This document shows positions 31,396-43,200 of a stretch of 64,000 nucleotides of DNA, in pieces. Location: the NCBI GenBank assembly GCA_000333855.2, contig CM007314.1, positions 124,001 through 188,000 of the forward strand, written 5' to 3'. Below the pieces are notes generated by a model, which was not told where the DNA came from, made no database searches, and was given only the letters and a program-made list of their open reading frames with translations. This DNA is from Endotrypanum monterogeii (taxonomy: Eukaryota; Euglenozoa; Kinetoplastea; Trypanosomatida; Trypanosomatidae). The position numbers and the translations under genes are program-made. Position 1 is the first letter of the stretch. Every line of letters starts with the position of its first letter.

Positions 31396-33045
31396 ATGCA
31401 GCGCTCAAGTGGAGGCGGTAGTGCATTCAGGCTGAGTGTGCGCGAGACAGCGTCGCCGCGCATGACCCCGACTCTGACACCCAGGTTGGCTCACACTGGA
31501 CCGGGCTTTAGTAGCCTCCTCGACCACGTGCCTGGCAGTGCCTTCGGTGCTAGCAGGCGTCATGGCCTTGTTACGTCCCCTGCCTCATCGCCCGCGCCGG
31601 GGCCCTCGATTCGTGTGAGTGAGCCCGTCATGACAACAACGCATCACACAAAGAAGAAAGGAAGACCACAGAATGCACTCTCAATACTTGCGAGGAGCAT
31701 GGGTGGCAACGCCTCGGAAGGGGCATTAGGTTCCAAGGTAGTTGACCTCCGCGCGTTGGACCCGTCACCGTGCCCCTCTCGGGGGTCTTGCTCACCCGTG
31801 CGGTCCGGTACAGGCCACCTGCGCGGCTTACGGAGCGAGGATGTACCAGCGACACAAATTCTCGACTTTTTATATCTTGGAAGTGTGAAGGACGCACAGG
31901 ATGCAGAGTTCCTGGCGCAGCATGGCATTCGCTACATCATCAACGTCTCGCAAGAGGAGTATTGGTCCGTCGACAAAAGGGTGCAAATCTTTACCTTTAA
32001 GGTGGAGGATTCCGCGACGGCAGACATCGCGGCCCTGTTCAAGCCCACACGCGACCTCATCAACAGTGTTCGGGCGCGTTTTTACCGCTACGCGAAAGGT
32101 GAGAGCTCTCTGCGTCCTGCAGTGCTGGTGCATTGTCAAAAGGGCCGTAGCCGCTCCGCAACCATTGTGCTGGCGTACTTGATTTACACGAACGGCTGGT
32201 CCGTGGCAGAGACCATGAAATATGTCGGTGCGCGCCGACCTTGCGCAGAGCCAAATATCGGGTTCATGGAGGAGCTGCGGAAGCTGCAGGAGAGTCTCTC
32301 ACTGGAGGAGCGCACAAGGCGGTGCAGTGAGCTGTGCTGGTTTATGCGCAACTTGAACCCGGAAACTGCACCATCGGAGGTACAGGAAATATTCGAGAAG
32401 CGCATTGGTATGGTGCGACACGTTGTCACGCACGTCGTGGCTGCTAACGGGGGCTGTAGTGTTGGCGGCCGTGAGGCGGTTGGCAGTAGCGCTGATACAA
32501 GCGGAGTGGATGTGCGGTGTGACACAGAGTGCTCCTCCACACCCGTAGCACCGCCCATCGCTGACGCCGCAGTTGCGAAGCCCCCGGCGCCGTCGGAAGT
32601 TTTGTCTTCACCAGGGCGGCAAGGGGGCGGTGCCAGCGACCACCGTGCCGCTGCGCACACTGTCACATCAGTGCACAAGGATGCGAATGCCGTTGCAAGC
32701 CTCGACCATCCTCCAGAGCGTACAATGTTGTGTTTTGTGTTCTTCACGTGTCGAGAGGACGTTCTGCTTGGCATCAGGTCCGGACAATTCAAGCAGTTGC
32801 TGCGCCAGCTCCACCCGGCTGCGGGCAAGCAGATCAAGTACGCCACTGGTCCACAACTCAAGAAGATCATGATCGATCACCAAAATATTTCAAGCGGATT
32901 AGTACAACACATGACGGGCTTCAGTGAATTTGTCACGGCGTCACCGAGTATTCAATCAGCGGCAACTGGCGCTGACCAAGCTGTGGCGATACAAGAAGTG
33001 ACAGTGACGACTCGCAAGGCGGCAGCTTCACTGAAGCCTGCGTAA
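31396..33045 (+). CDS. Dual-specificity protein phosphatase
   Basis: 549 residues from ATG 31396; a TTG codon directly before it extends the frame but is not a likely start. The catalytic domain spans about 150-310. It contains ILDFLYLGSVKDAQDAEFLA, the general-acid candidate Asp205 (VEDSATADI) and the signature HCQKGRSRSAT with nucleophile Cys247 and Arg253 (CX5R complete, so probably active). GWSVAETMKYVGARRP follows as in other DUSPs. The N-terminal 150 residues are Ser/Pro/Thr-rich with a basic stretch HHTKKKGR. The C-terminal 230 residues include an Ala/Ser-rich linker and a conserved-looking block near 440-520 (MLCFVFFTCREDVLLGIRSG and KQIKYATGPQLKKIMIDHQ) that I do not recognise. Its substrate cannot be told. 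Confidence 0.9.
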   Translation: MQRSSGGGSAFRLSVRETASPRMTPTLTPRLAHTGPGFSSLLDHVPGSAFGASRRHGLVTSPASSPAPGPSIRVSEPVMTTTHHTKKKGRPQNALSILARSMGGNASEGALGSKVVDLRALDPSPCPSRGSCSPVRSGTGHLRGLRSEDVPATQILDFLYLGSVKDAQDAEFLAQHGIRYIINVSQEEYWSVDKRVQIFTFKVEDSATADIAALFKPTRDLINSVRARFYRYAKGESSLRPAVLVHCQKGRSRSATIVLAYLIYTNGWSVAETMKYVGARRPCAEPNIGFMEELRKLQESLSLEERTRRCSELCWFMRNLNPETAPSEVQEIFEKRIGMVRHVVTHVVAANGGCSVGGREAVGSSADTSGVDVRCDTECSSTPVAPPIADAAVAKPPAPSEVLSSPGRQGGGASDHRAAAHTVTSVHKDANAVASLDHPPERTMLCFVFFTCREDVLLGIRSGQFKQLLRQLHPAAGKQIKYATGPQLKKIMIDHQNISSGLVQHMTGFSEFVTASPSIQSAATGADQAVAIQEVTVTTRKAAASLKPA

Positions 33046-33098
33046 CTAACGGTTCCCTTTCGTCCTGGAGTTTTGTTCTATTAAAAAAAGAAACGGGC

Positions 33099-33137
<39 letters not shown>

Positions 33138-33543
33138 NNNNNNNNNNNNNNNNNNNNNNNNNNNNNNNNNNNNNNNNNNNNNNNNNNNNNNNNNNNNNNN
33201 NNNNNNNNNNNNNNNNNNNNNNNNNNNNNNNNNNNNNNNNNNNNNNNNNNNNNNNNNNNNNNNNNNNNNNNNNNNNNNNNNNNNNNNNNNNNNNNNNNNN
33301 NNNNNNNNNNNNNNNNNNNNNNNNNNNNNNNNNNNNNNNNNNNNNNNNNNNNNNNNNNNNNNNNNNNNNNNNNNNNNNNNNNNNNNNNNNNNNNNNNNNN
33401 NNNNNNNNNNNNNNNNNNNNNNNNNNNNNNNNNNNNNNNNNNNNNNNNNNNNNNNNNNNNNNNNNNNNNNNNNNNNNNNNNNNNNNNNNNNNNNNNNNNN
33501 NNNNNNNNNNNNNNNNNNNNNNNNNNNNNNNNNNNNNNNNNNN

Positions 33544-33584
<41 letters not shown>

Positions 33585-33731
33585 TCTGCGTGTGTGTCTG
33601 GCTGATCTGCTTTTCAAATCCTCCAGTCGTTTCGTACGACTCACGGGAGCTTCTTCTGGATCGTGCACTGCATTTTCTCTCTTCCCACGTTGTTGCTCTT
33701 TACTGCTCTCTCTTTTATTATTATTACCCTA

Positions 33732-33765
<34 letters not shown>

Positions 33766-34804
33766 ATATATATATGTATATGTATATGTATATATATATC
33801 TATATATTTCATCGCTCTTATGCTTTGCGCATTCCTGTCAATGTCGCGCCTATGTGTGCGCACTTGCATCGGCAGATATGCGTGTGGGTGAATTGTGCGT
33901 CTACCCAGGTGTCTCTACGGATATGCGCTGATTTTTTTTTATTTTCGTTTTTTTTTTCTGTGCTTCTTCACGGTGAACGGGGTGTAGTTGGGCGGGAACC
34001 GTTTGTCCCTCAGAACTGCGAACCCAACTGAAAACCAACGTATATAGATATACATGTTTTCTATAAAAAAAGGACGAATACCAAACCCCCCCTCTCTCTC
34101 TCTCTCTCTACTATATATATATATATATATATTAATAAAAATTAAAAAAGAGCAGTCACTGAAACGACATAGGCTCATAGGTAGGGCACTTCATGCAACT
34201 GCAGAGGTGCACCACCTACTGCCGCTCACAGAAATCGAAGGAAGAGAAGGTGTTGATTGCAGATGTAGTGCGCACAGGAAGTGCTGCTGGGAACGAGAGG
34301 GGGAGAGTCAGCCAGCGGGATGGGATGGTATGGGCTGGGGTAGAGGGTGAAGCTTGAAAGGTGACACGCGGAGGCTGCGTGCTGTACCCCGCGCGTCTTC
34401 CGAAGCTCTGCCTGCAGTGCATGGCTCGAGGACGCACGCATCCTGTAGAGGCTTTTACCTTTACTGCGATGTATCGCCTCCCTTCCTGTTCAAATTCACT
34501 GTATGCGCCGGTTTCCCCCCCCTTTTCTCCCTTCACTTTTTTGTAATTTTTCTCCGTTTTTCGATACCTCGATGTGTGGCGTCGACTTTGTCCTTAGGGG
34601 GAGGAGGGAGGAGGGGTGATGAATGGAGCTTCGATCACTTCACGTTTTTTGTATCCTCACTTGCGAGGTTCGATCTCCACAACTCTGCGTTTGTAGGCTT
34701 TTTTTTTTCATGGGGGGGAGGACTGTCACGAAATCATTTCTCAGCACGGCGTCATACAATAAAGCAGGTCACCACATCCCTGACTTGGCTCCGTGCTTGT
34801 CAAG
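33046..34804 (+). other. Intergenic region with TA repeats and an assembly gap
   Basis: About 1.76 kb including 406 Ns. The remaining sequence has several TA microsatellites (33544-33577, around 33732-33800, around 34113-34132), a TC run near 34090 and poly-T. No gene supported, but sequence inside the gap is unknown. Confidence 0.65.
33101..33577. repeat. TA microsatellite interrupted by a 406 bp N gap
   Basis: TA runs at 33101-33137 and 33544-33577 flank Ns at 33138-33543. Both sides are the same repeat, so the gap probably lies inside one long TA array, or in sequence between two arrays. Confidence 0.9.
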
Positions 34805-37024
34805 ATGACTTCACCACACTACTCCACACCGTATTCCGCACTGACATACCCGACCTACACCCCGCTCTCTGTCGCACCTGTCAAGTCGGGGGGATCATCA
34901 ATGTGGTCAGATCTTTCGCTCCTTCGCGCTGCCGTGAAGCAAGATTTGGATCATCACCATGTCAGGATTGAAGGTGCAGCTCAGCTGCCGCACACGCTAT
35001 CCGCAACCCCTAGTTACGGTGGCCGGTGTGCTGCTCCAGATTACCGGACGCCCTCAGGGGCACCACCCAATGGGTCGCTTTCCGCTGCACCTTCTTTCAC
35101 TCGGGCCAATGCTCCCCTCTACGCCCCACCTGGAGCTCTGCCGACGCCGCCCAGGCTGCACAGCGGGGTGCCTCGGGCCGGTGTAGTTAATAAGCACCAC
35201 TTCAATAATGCAATAGAGGTTCAGGGTTTGCCCGGTGCTCCCTTTCCGAACCGCGCACCTCTTCGCTCTCAGGACACACCGCCGGCTGTGGGCGCAAGCG
35301 AGGTTGGCATCCAATCGGATGCGGGTCCTGTATCTCGGGTCTCACCGAACTTATCTGCTTTTCGCCAGGAGTGTCGGTCCCTTTTGGCTCTGCTAAGCCT
35401 CTCGCCTCCCCCGTGCCGGGCAGCGCCGCTGCCAAGCACCCCGGCTTCCGACTCGGATGCCCAGCTTTCGGCTGTTAGAGGCACTGATCCCGCCAGCGAC
35501 ATCGCAGCTGTCGCTCGCCAGATGGAAGACCCGGCAACCACGCTATCAGTTCACCGACCCTCAGTAAAAATAATACCGCCTCATGTACCAGGGGTCAAGC
35601 ACACGAAATCGAATAACGTGGGACCTGTGCACTCAACGACATATGTGCAGTTGATGCGGGAAATGAATGGCCTGGCTAGCTTGGTGGAGGAGGAACATCA
35701 GATGAGGCACCAGCGCAGCTCTGCGATCTGGGCCCAGAGTGACGTGGAAGCCACCCCAACACACGGCATTAGTGCTCCCAACGTTACACCTGTGGGGGCG
35801 GTGCCGTCTACTAGCCCACGGACCCCACCCAAGGGTACCCCTGAAAAGCAGTGCCGAGTTTCTGCCAACACCCGGCGGCGCAGTCGATCACGATGTCGTT
35901 CGCCGTCGCGTCTAGTTGCACAAGAGACCACAGAGCGTGCACATACTTGTGGCTCATTTTGGGGAGCGCAGTTATTGAAGTCGCTCGTATATTTGGTGGA
36001 GCGGCGGCGGAGCGCCCTGGAGCGTATTCAGGCATTCGAAGACACCCGCGCACCCAGCCGGCGTGGGGCGTCCGGTGGGGCCGTCGCTGGCGCATCAGGT
36101 GCCACCTTGCCACCTTCGCCCATCCGTGTGGCAGATGCGCTCCTTGAAGTGCTGCGCTCAGTTGGCTCATCAACCAGTGGGGTCGACTCGCTGACCGCTG
36201 CACAACAGCGGCAGGTGTGCACGCGCACAGCGAACCTTGTAGCGGAGTTGACATCCATGGAGGAGTTGGTGTTGGCGGATCTCCTGAATGATGCCGCGGC
36301 TGGGGCGACAATGGAACAGGAGAGTTCCGCCAAAGGCGCCATCACTACAACGACAGCACCACTGCCACCGGCAAACGGGGTCTCGGAGGCGTATCGGAAG
36401 GACATGATGGTCACTATTTCACTCCTTGAGAGGGTTTCCCAGGAGAACTCAGTGCTGAGGCAGCAAGTAGCAGAGCTGCAGGGTCAAGCTGCGAGATCTA
36501 ACAGTAATATCAATCGCGATATCTCTGCAAAGGCGGAGCTGGAGCAGTGCTTTGATCACCTCACTGCAGAGAACAGTAGGCTGGCCTCCGAACTGATGGA
36601 GATGAAAACAAAGTTGCTCACAGCCGAGGCAGTGGTCAAGTCGGCATCGCAAGAAGAGGTGCTACACGATCAAATAGATCAACAAACCCGGCAGTTACGC
36701 GATCTACGCGCTGAGCTGGACGATACGAGAAACGAAAACAGTGCGCTTCAGGACACGATCACGCAGCTGCGAGAGGCCCTCAAGCGACACCGAGCCGTTG
36801 TTCATCTGCTGACGCGTGGCCGCCGGGGTCAAAGCAACGGTGCAGCGACTGCGACCGAGAGGAGATCTAGTGAAGGGGAAGCCGTCACATCCGCCTCCGA
36901 GAGCGATCTCAGGGAAAGGGTGAAGGACACTCTCTGCGGCACGTGCGACCTTCCGTCGTCGTTGTCGTCATCTCTTTTATTTGAGAAGCAATTCGCTAGC
37001 AACGATCACACTCCCGAGAAATGA
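34805..37024 (+). CDS. Hypothetical protein with Ser/Pro-rich N-terminus and C-terminal coiled coil
   Basis: 739 residues from ATG 34805; upstream extension needs a GTG. I recognise no family. Residues 1-350 are low-complexity and rich in Pro, Ser, Ala and Thr. An Arg/Ser stretch near 356-370 (RRRSRSRCRSPSR) resembles a basic, possibly phosphorylated segment. Residues of about 395-420 and 455-505 look helical. From about 533 to 672 there is a long heptad-like segment (ENSVLRQQVAELQGQ, then AELEQCFDHLTAENSRLASE, then LRDLRAELDDTRNENSALQD) that should form a coiled coil. No membrane segment or signal peptide is seen. The layout would suit a cytoskeletal or basal-body scaffold, but nothing in the sequence proves that. 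Coding status rests on the long frame and coil. Confidence 0.8.
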   Translation: MTSPHYSTPYSALTYPTYTPLSVAPVKSGGSSMWSDLSLLRAAVKQDLDHHHVRIEGAAQLPHTLSATPSYGGRCAAPDYRTPSGAPPNGSLSAAPSFTRANAPLYAPPGALPTPPRLHSGVPRAGVVNKHHFNNAIEVQGLPGAPFPNRAPLRSQDTPPAVGASEVGIQSDAGPVSRVSPNLSAFRQECRSLLALLSLSPPPCRAAPLPSTPASDSDAQLSAVRGTDPASDIAAVARQMEDPATTLSVHRPSVKIIPPHVPGVKHTKSNNVGPVHSTTYVQLMREMNGLASLVEEEHQMRHQRSSAIWAQSDVEATPTHGISAPNVTPVGAVPSTSPRTPPKGTPEKQCRVSANTRRRSRSRCRSPSRLVAQETTERAHTCGSFWGAQLLKSLVYLVERRRSALERIQAFEDTRAPSRRGASGGAVAGASGATLPPSPIRVADALLEVLRSVGSSTSGVDSLTAAQQRQVCTRTANLVAELTSMEELVLADLLNDAAAGATMEQESSAKGAITTTTAPLPPANGVSEAYRKDMMVTISLLERVSQENSVLRQQVAELQGQAARSNSNINRDISAKAELEQCFDHLTAENSRLASELMEMKTKLLTAEAVVKSASQEEVLHDQIDQQTRQLRDLRAELDDTRNENSALQDTITQLREALKRHRAVVHLLTRGRRGQSNGAATATERRSSEGEAVTSASESDLRERVKDTLCGTCDLPSSLSSSLLFEKQFASNDHTPEK

Positions 37025-37920
37025 GCTGGGCGTTCGTTACTGTTTTGAAGTGTACGCTCAGCAACTCAGCAAGGTGTCTTATCCAGGATTGATCTTTATT
37101 ATTATTATTATTATTGCATGCCTGCTTGTGTCTCCCTCTCTGTGTGCGCTTGCGTAGGCGCACGCGTATGCTACTGACCAACTGAGAAGGGGATTGCTGT
37201 CCCTCCCCCTCTTTTTTTGTTGACTGTTCTCCCTCCTAATCGGTTGAGGGCAGTCGCCCTTCTTCTGCTGCGATAGCGAGATCTGAACAAGTGCGTGATA
37301 TTATCGACATGTCGCTGGAGAAAGATTAGGATGAGAAGTTTGCACACTGGTGCCAGGTAGCTGTCTCCCTACGGACCCTTGGCACCCTCCATGCATGAAT
37401 TGTGTGCCTGGATCACCCCCCCCCCCCGGACACACAGAGGCACATAAACTCTCTCTTTCTGTATATGAAGGGTTCAGAGAGGCTCTGATTTTTTTTTTTT
37501 TGCAAGTGGGTATCGTCTTGGCTGCCGTGTGCAAGCGGGTTGGGTGACAGAGAAGTTTTGTGTATTTTCGTGTGGAGTATGCGACCCTCCCGCACGGACG
37601 TCTTCTATTCCTCGTCGTTGTTTTTCTCTCGTTTTTTTTTTTTGTTTCCTTCAACTCGCATGCGCTTGGGCTGGACTCGCCTCCTTTCATTCAGTCGTCT
37701 ATCTTCATCTGTTTGACTGCCCCCTCCTCTTTCGCTTCATCGCCATACTGCGGTGCAACACGCGCGCGCGCGACTACCACTCCACATATCGGTGGAAAAC
37801 AAAAACAAGGTTGGCAGTCGGTGTGTGTGTGTGCGGCTGTCCGGGAGTGTCTAGGTGTCAGCACGTCTGCTGGATCGTTAGGAATACCATTGTTGTTTCT
37901 CAGGCATTGCTTCGCTTGTG
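37025..37920 (+). other. Intergenic before the probable mitochondrial gene
   Basis: About 900 bp with an ATT run near 37098-37117, a C run near 37420, T runs near 37490 and 37635, and a possible acceptor tctcAG at 37902-37903 only 17 nt before the next ATG. No gene supported. Confidence 0.65.
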
Positions 37921-38730
37921 ATGTTCCGCGGCACCTCTTCCGCCTTGGCGCGCAGCTTTCGCGCCAACCTCAAATATCCCTCGCTTGTATCCTATAACAA
38001 GCTCCCATGGGAGGTAATACATCATGACAGCACAAAGCTGCACATGCACCTAGCTCCACACTACGAACAGCTTCTGGCGCTCGCTGCGGTGACAAGTGTT
38101 CCGAACTTAACGCTCAAGGCCCACCTCAATGTGCCGGAGGCGGAGCGCCTCCGCTTGTTGCCCGGCGCGGTGTATATTTTAGGTGGCAAAGCTGCTGACC
38201 AAAACCCGCCAAACTTTACAGCCCACCGTATAGCTGATCCAACGTCGTTGCAGTACTATGGCCGTATTCACCACCGCATTGCATCACTTCTCCGGTTAGA
38301 CATGTGCACATCCAGCGATTTGCGACTCCTTTGTCTCGCATTGCACTTCGATGGCGTTTTGGCGAAGACGACGGCGGTCTCATCCCTCGGCCCCATTGCT
38401 TTGCCGCCCCACGACGGCCGCTTCTCACTTTTTTATTTCCTTCGTCCCAATCGTCCAGCAAACGAGCTCACTCGGCCCTTCGAAAGGTTTTACCTACACC
38501 GCCCGACCCTCTCTAGCCTCGACGCCTTCGACGCCACTGCGCCGGACAAGGCGAAGTCATGGGCACCGGTTCTCCAGGAGCCTCGGCGGACACCAGAGAA
38601 GGGCAGACTGACTCCAGCACAACCGTATCGTCCACCGCACAACTATCTGATGGGACTGGCAGAGCGCCTTGGCGTCCGCCCTGGCGATTCCTTTGGCCGC
38701 CGCTCCCTTATGTGGGGAACGTGGTTCTAG
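37921..38730 (+). CDS. Conserved-looking hypothetical protein, probable mitochondrial import signal
   Basis: 269 residues from ATG 37921; the codon before it is a GTG. The N terminus MFRGTSSALARSFRANLKYP lacks acidic residues, is rich in Arg, Ser and Ala, and fits a mitochondrial presequence. The rest is basic and proline-rich without membrane segments: PGAVYILGGKAADQNPPNFT near 80, LLCLALHFDGVLAKTTAV near 140, FSLFYFLRPNRPANELTRPF near 160. The very C terminus is SFGRRSLMWGTWF. A basic, single-domain, mitochondrially targeted protein of this kind in a kinetoplastid is often a mitoribosomal or mitochondrial RNA-processing subunit, but I see no motif that selects one. Function unknown. Confidence 0.75.
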   Translation: MFRGTSSALARSFRANLKYPSLVSYNKLPWEVIHHDSTKLHMHLAPHYEQLLALAAVTSVPNLTLKAHLNVPEAERLRLLPGAVYILGGKAADQNPPNFTAHRIADPTSLQYYGRIHHRIASLLRLDMCTSSDLRLLCLALHFDGVLAKTTAVSSLGPIALPPHDGRFSLFYFLRPNRPANELTRPFERFYLHRPTLSSLDAFDATAPDKAKSWAPVLQEPRRTPEKGRLTPAQPYRPPHNYLMGLAERLGVRPGDSFGRRSLMWGTWF

Positions 38731-40248
38731 TTTTTATGGGCTACCTTCTCTCCTTTTTTCCCCCTTACTGGGTGGTGCAGCGGCATGATTCGACCGCTCA
38801 TGTGGACGTGATCCCCCCGGTCCCTTGAAGGATTCTGCCGGATGCGGGGCGAGGGGGGAGAGGAGGGAGGCGTGGCAGGGCGTTTGTTGGTGTCCTGAAG
38901 CGTTTATCTCTCCCCGACCCTGTCGGTGCGTTCTGCTGCTCTTCTCATGTGTGATCAAAGGGTATAATTTAGTGGCGCTGGCACCTCTTTTTGTTGTCGT
39001 TCGTCTCGGTGCTTGTGCGCCCGGTGTATGATGCGGGCGATGATGTCCTCAACTGGCCAGTCAGTGGCTTTCGACGGAGTGTGCACAGCAGTAGTGCCTC
39101 ATGTTTGGTGTCATGGGCGTTGTTTGCCTCTCCGTGTTCCCACATTTATATTAACAAAAAAAAAAACACGTTTTCCCCACAAGGGAGAATTCTCCAGTTT
39201 GATCCAAGTACAGCTCATCTTGCGTATTGTTCATTGTCCTGATCACATTCCAGTGGAAGCTCCCTGAGGATTTCTAGTTTGAGGAGTGTTGTCAAACTGG
39301 ACTGCGCAGTTCATTGTAGCACCTGCTCTGCGCCATGATTATTGTATCACCGCCGCTGGAAGTCGGTGATGTGGGCGAAGAGAAAATGACTGTTAACTTG
39401 CCATTACTCTTGTCCATGACATCCCCCCCCCCCCACCACACACATAGTGCTTGGGAGGGGCCACGTATCCTTCTAGCACATCTGCTGTTCTCTCGCCCTT
39501 TTTTGTTCAACTCAACTCATCTCTCTCTCTCTCTCGTAATCCTATTTGTGTTTGCTTTCAGTCTCTTTCCATTCTTGGCTGTCTGCGTCGGTGTGTGGCC
39601 CCCCCTCCTCCCTTCCAGACAAAAGGATACCCCACTTAGACTCTTGCGAAACGCGATCCGAGGTTGAGGGCAGCAACACTGTACGCACGGAGCGCAGGGC
39701 ACCTCACGCGTGGGGCTCTGGTGTTTGCAGGCGTATGGATTGGTAACAACCCGCTAGATTTTTTTTTCCGTGCGCTATCCTTCACGCCTTCTGTCTGTCC
39801 CTCTGACACTGATCGACAGCGTCGAGAGGCCGAGAAAGCCTTGCTGGCAACTCACTAGCTGATAGGAGAGACGAACTCCCCCCTTCTATCCCTTCGCTGT
39901 TCCGTGGACTTTCCAACGTCTCCTTCCCCTTCCTCTTTCCCTCGGTGTTGCTGTTACCCCCCCCTCCTATTAGACTGTGTATCTTTATTTGTTTTGTTTC
40001 ATGCGTTTCTCTTCGGTTTAACCCGCCCTGCCGCACATTTTTTTTTTTATTCATTATTTGTATGCACGTGTGTGTACTTGTGCGTTTTTTCCTGTAGATT
40101 TTCATTTGGAGTGTGTTTTCTGTCGTTTGTGGGAATGTATAAGCACCTATTCGCCTTCCCTTGTTTCATCTAGGTGCTATTCCCCCCCCCCCTCCCCCTC
40201 CCCTCCTCACTTCTCCCCCCCGGGTGAGTCTGTGTACCCCACTTCAAG
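38731..40248 (+). other. Pyrimidine-rich intergenic region
   Basis: About 1.5 kb with T and C homopolymers, notably a C run at about 39423-39434 and C-rich DNA at 40183-40222 leading to an AG at 40227-40228, 20 nt before the next ATG. No gene supported. Confidence 0.68.
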
Positions 40249-43200
40249 ATGTTGTCTATGTTCAAGGGGAAAAAAGGCTTCTCGGTTCTTTTCCACAGCG
40301 GTGAGGAACCAAGGCACTCCGCCACACTGTCAGAGCTGTCGGTGTGTCACCGATCTTCCACGCATCACTCGAACAGCGGATGTCAACCGAGTCGGGGAAG
40401 CCTGGAGCAGTATCACTGCCAGCGCTGCTCAAAGCGCTTCTCTGCTCTGGAACATGAAAGTTTGAATGAGTTGGCGTCTCAGTGCCACCGCTGCGGATAC
40501 CCTACGTGTCCACAGTGTCGGGAGCCAGTCAAGGGAACCCCCCCGTGGGTATGCTGTGTTTGCAAGGACTTCAAGTCGATCATGTGGCTTCTGGAGAGCA
40601 CACGGGTAGGACCCATGCTCGTGGCCACAATTGTAGAATACTGTGACCCACGAGGGCAGCGATTGATGCGATCGATGTTTCGATTTACGCTGCAGCAGTA
40701 CCAGGCGCTCACCCCGCGTCGATTCGTCACGTTTGCAGGGGATGTGAGCGGGAGTCGTCTTGGCAGTGACGCGCCAAGCAGCTCGCGACCGGCTTCACGG
40801 ACCCCACCTGCCTGTCCGTCATCGAAGACACGGACAAGTTCGCGCCTCTCAGGCGAACGTAGCGGCCCTCGCCTCACTCATGTCTCAGGAAGCCTAGGCA
40901 ACGTGCGCCGATCGCTCATCGGCACGCATCCCAAACGTGTATCGCGGCTGTCCTCAACGCGTCAGTCAGGCGCTGGTGCAGCACTTGGGCTAGATACTAG
41001 CACAGCCATGGGTCTCGAAGACGCGTCGAAGGAGAACACACCTGTGATCGAGTGCATCTCGCGCGGCTCTGAGGTGCTGCGGCGCATGGAGGAGGCGGTG
41101 GGTGTTGTGGAATATTCCCCGGAGCTGAACTGGAGGGCATGCAGCAATGGGAGTGCAGAGAACGAGGAACCCGGAAAGCGCTCACCATCTCTGACCGGCG
41201 GCCGCGCGTGCTTCACTCAGCCAGAGGAGCGCTGCACTGCAGTTGCTGACATCTTCCACGCGAAAAGGCCAGGCGTGCTGTCGAGTGACGCAATGGTTGG
41301 GGTATCGGTTGTGGATGTGGAAACCTCGTCGCCGTCGGCACGTCCAAGCGGCCCAGCAGCATTCCAGCGCGAGGCGCCACAGCTGATGGTGGCGACCCCC
41401 ACCAATGCTATATTACCTACAGCAGGCGATATTGCTGTTGCATCGGTCAGCGCTCTAAGGGCACCGGAGATGTCGTCAATGCGTGCAATCTCGCCAGAGC
41501 AGCCCTTCCAATGCGGCCGCAGCTGGAGTCCTGCCTCGAGCTGCTCAGTCCGCAGCACCAGTCCGGCACCACGCTTTCCCACCTTTGGTCAATTTTTGGA
41601 TGATCACAGTGACTTCATTGCCGGGGACAGACGTGCGCCACGCGAGTCAGATTTGTTGTTAACTGTTTCCCCCGACACTGAGGACGACGAGCACGAAAAT
41701 GGTGTGATTGAGCTTGCTCATGCGTGGCGCAGCAGTCGCACTCTTCCCAAAGGCGACAGCGCTAGGGGTGAACTACAAACCCCACGGAGAGATCTGCAAC
41801 ACACTCCTCTGTCTGCTCTCGCGGACGGCTCACCAGACTCTCGTAGCAGGCGTCGCACAAGTGGGCTGAACTACTGTACTCCCACTCGAGCTCTGGACAT
41901 GTCGTGCGCGCGTGGCACGCTTCACCACGGAAGCTCTAGCTGCCGCCGTAACACGCGGGGAAGCCTCCAAGAGCTGCCCGCTCCGCATCTCTACCGTAAC
42001 AGCACGGCTCACACCGGTGCGCCAGGAAAGGGTCGCTGTAGCGGACAAGTGTACGACTCCAGTACGAGCAGCACATCGAAAAAGGTGAGCTCCCATTCGA
42101 GCACTGCAGACTTGGGGCGTGGACAGCGGCGACTCCAGCAAGCGCCGTTCACTACACGTACTGCAGGGCGTCTCCACAGCGGTGACAGTCGCCAGCGACC
42201 TGCGCCGCCGCGTTCCAACACGGCGACGCCCCTCGAACGCACCGCCTCACGTTACAACGCCTTGCAGCGAATGCCCTCATACAACAGGGCACTGGTTCAC
42301 ACGAACCCCACCTCTGCACCGCTGCGACGTACCATCTCATCTTATGCGCACGATCTCTCTTTTGGGCGCACGAACAGCGGCACGCCACATAGTCTGACCT
42401 CCAAGCCATCCCACCGCCCACTTACCACTGGCATAATCTGTGGACGCGCGCGCCTGCAGCGCACCGAGTCGGAAAAGTTCGCTCGCGCTTACTCTGGAAT
42501 CGGCATGACAGCGCGTGTCGCTGCACGAGATGGCTCTGGGGTGGAGGGGGCCCACCGTGGTAACGAATCGCGTGTTCCTGCTGGCGCTTCTTCTCTGCAC
42601 ATGCACCCTCTCTCGCGTACGCTGTCGTCGGGCTCACCGCTTCAGCGAACCGCCTCACACGTCTGCATCAGCGGCCGCGTTGTCGCCTCCTTCGGGCGCA
42701 CGAAGTCTGTGCTGAACTTCAGTCGCTCTGCCACGAGCAACACAGGCCTCGTCGAGGCAGCGCGTGCTGCAGATGTCAGAGGCGCTGCACCCCGTCGCCA
42801 CGCTCTCGACGTTTTCACGCGTACAGCGACCGGAACAAGTTTTTTGAGTCGCTCTAGCACCCGCCAGTATGACAGGAATCGCTACCCGCTGGTTAACCCT
42901 CCACATCCCTCGCCTGCCACAGCGTCGGGAAGCACACGGAAAGCAGTGGGGGAGGGCTGCCAGCGCCCCGTGGCCGCCTCTCCTATGCGACGCGTTCCTA
43001 ATGCCACGCGCAGCTCGACACCAACGGCTTTCTCTCGTTCTGCCACAGGCACGCACAATTTCCAGCGTCAGGGCAGCCACACCCGTCGCGAGGCTCTGCG
43101 CGGCTTTGGGAACACAACGCGGCGCACCGTCGATCCGGCGCCATCCTTGGGTGCCATGTCACGGCGAAAAGCTCTTGGCAGCACCCTCCGCCGCACTCCC

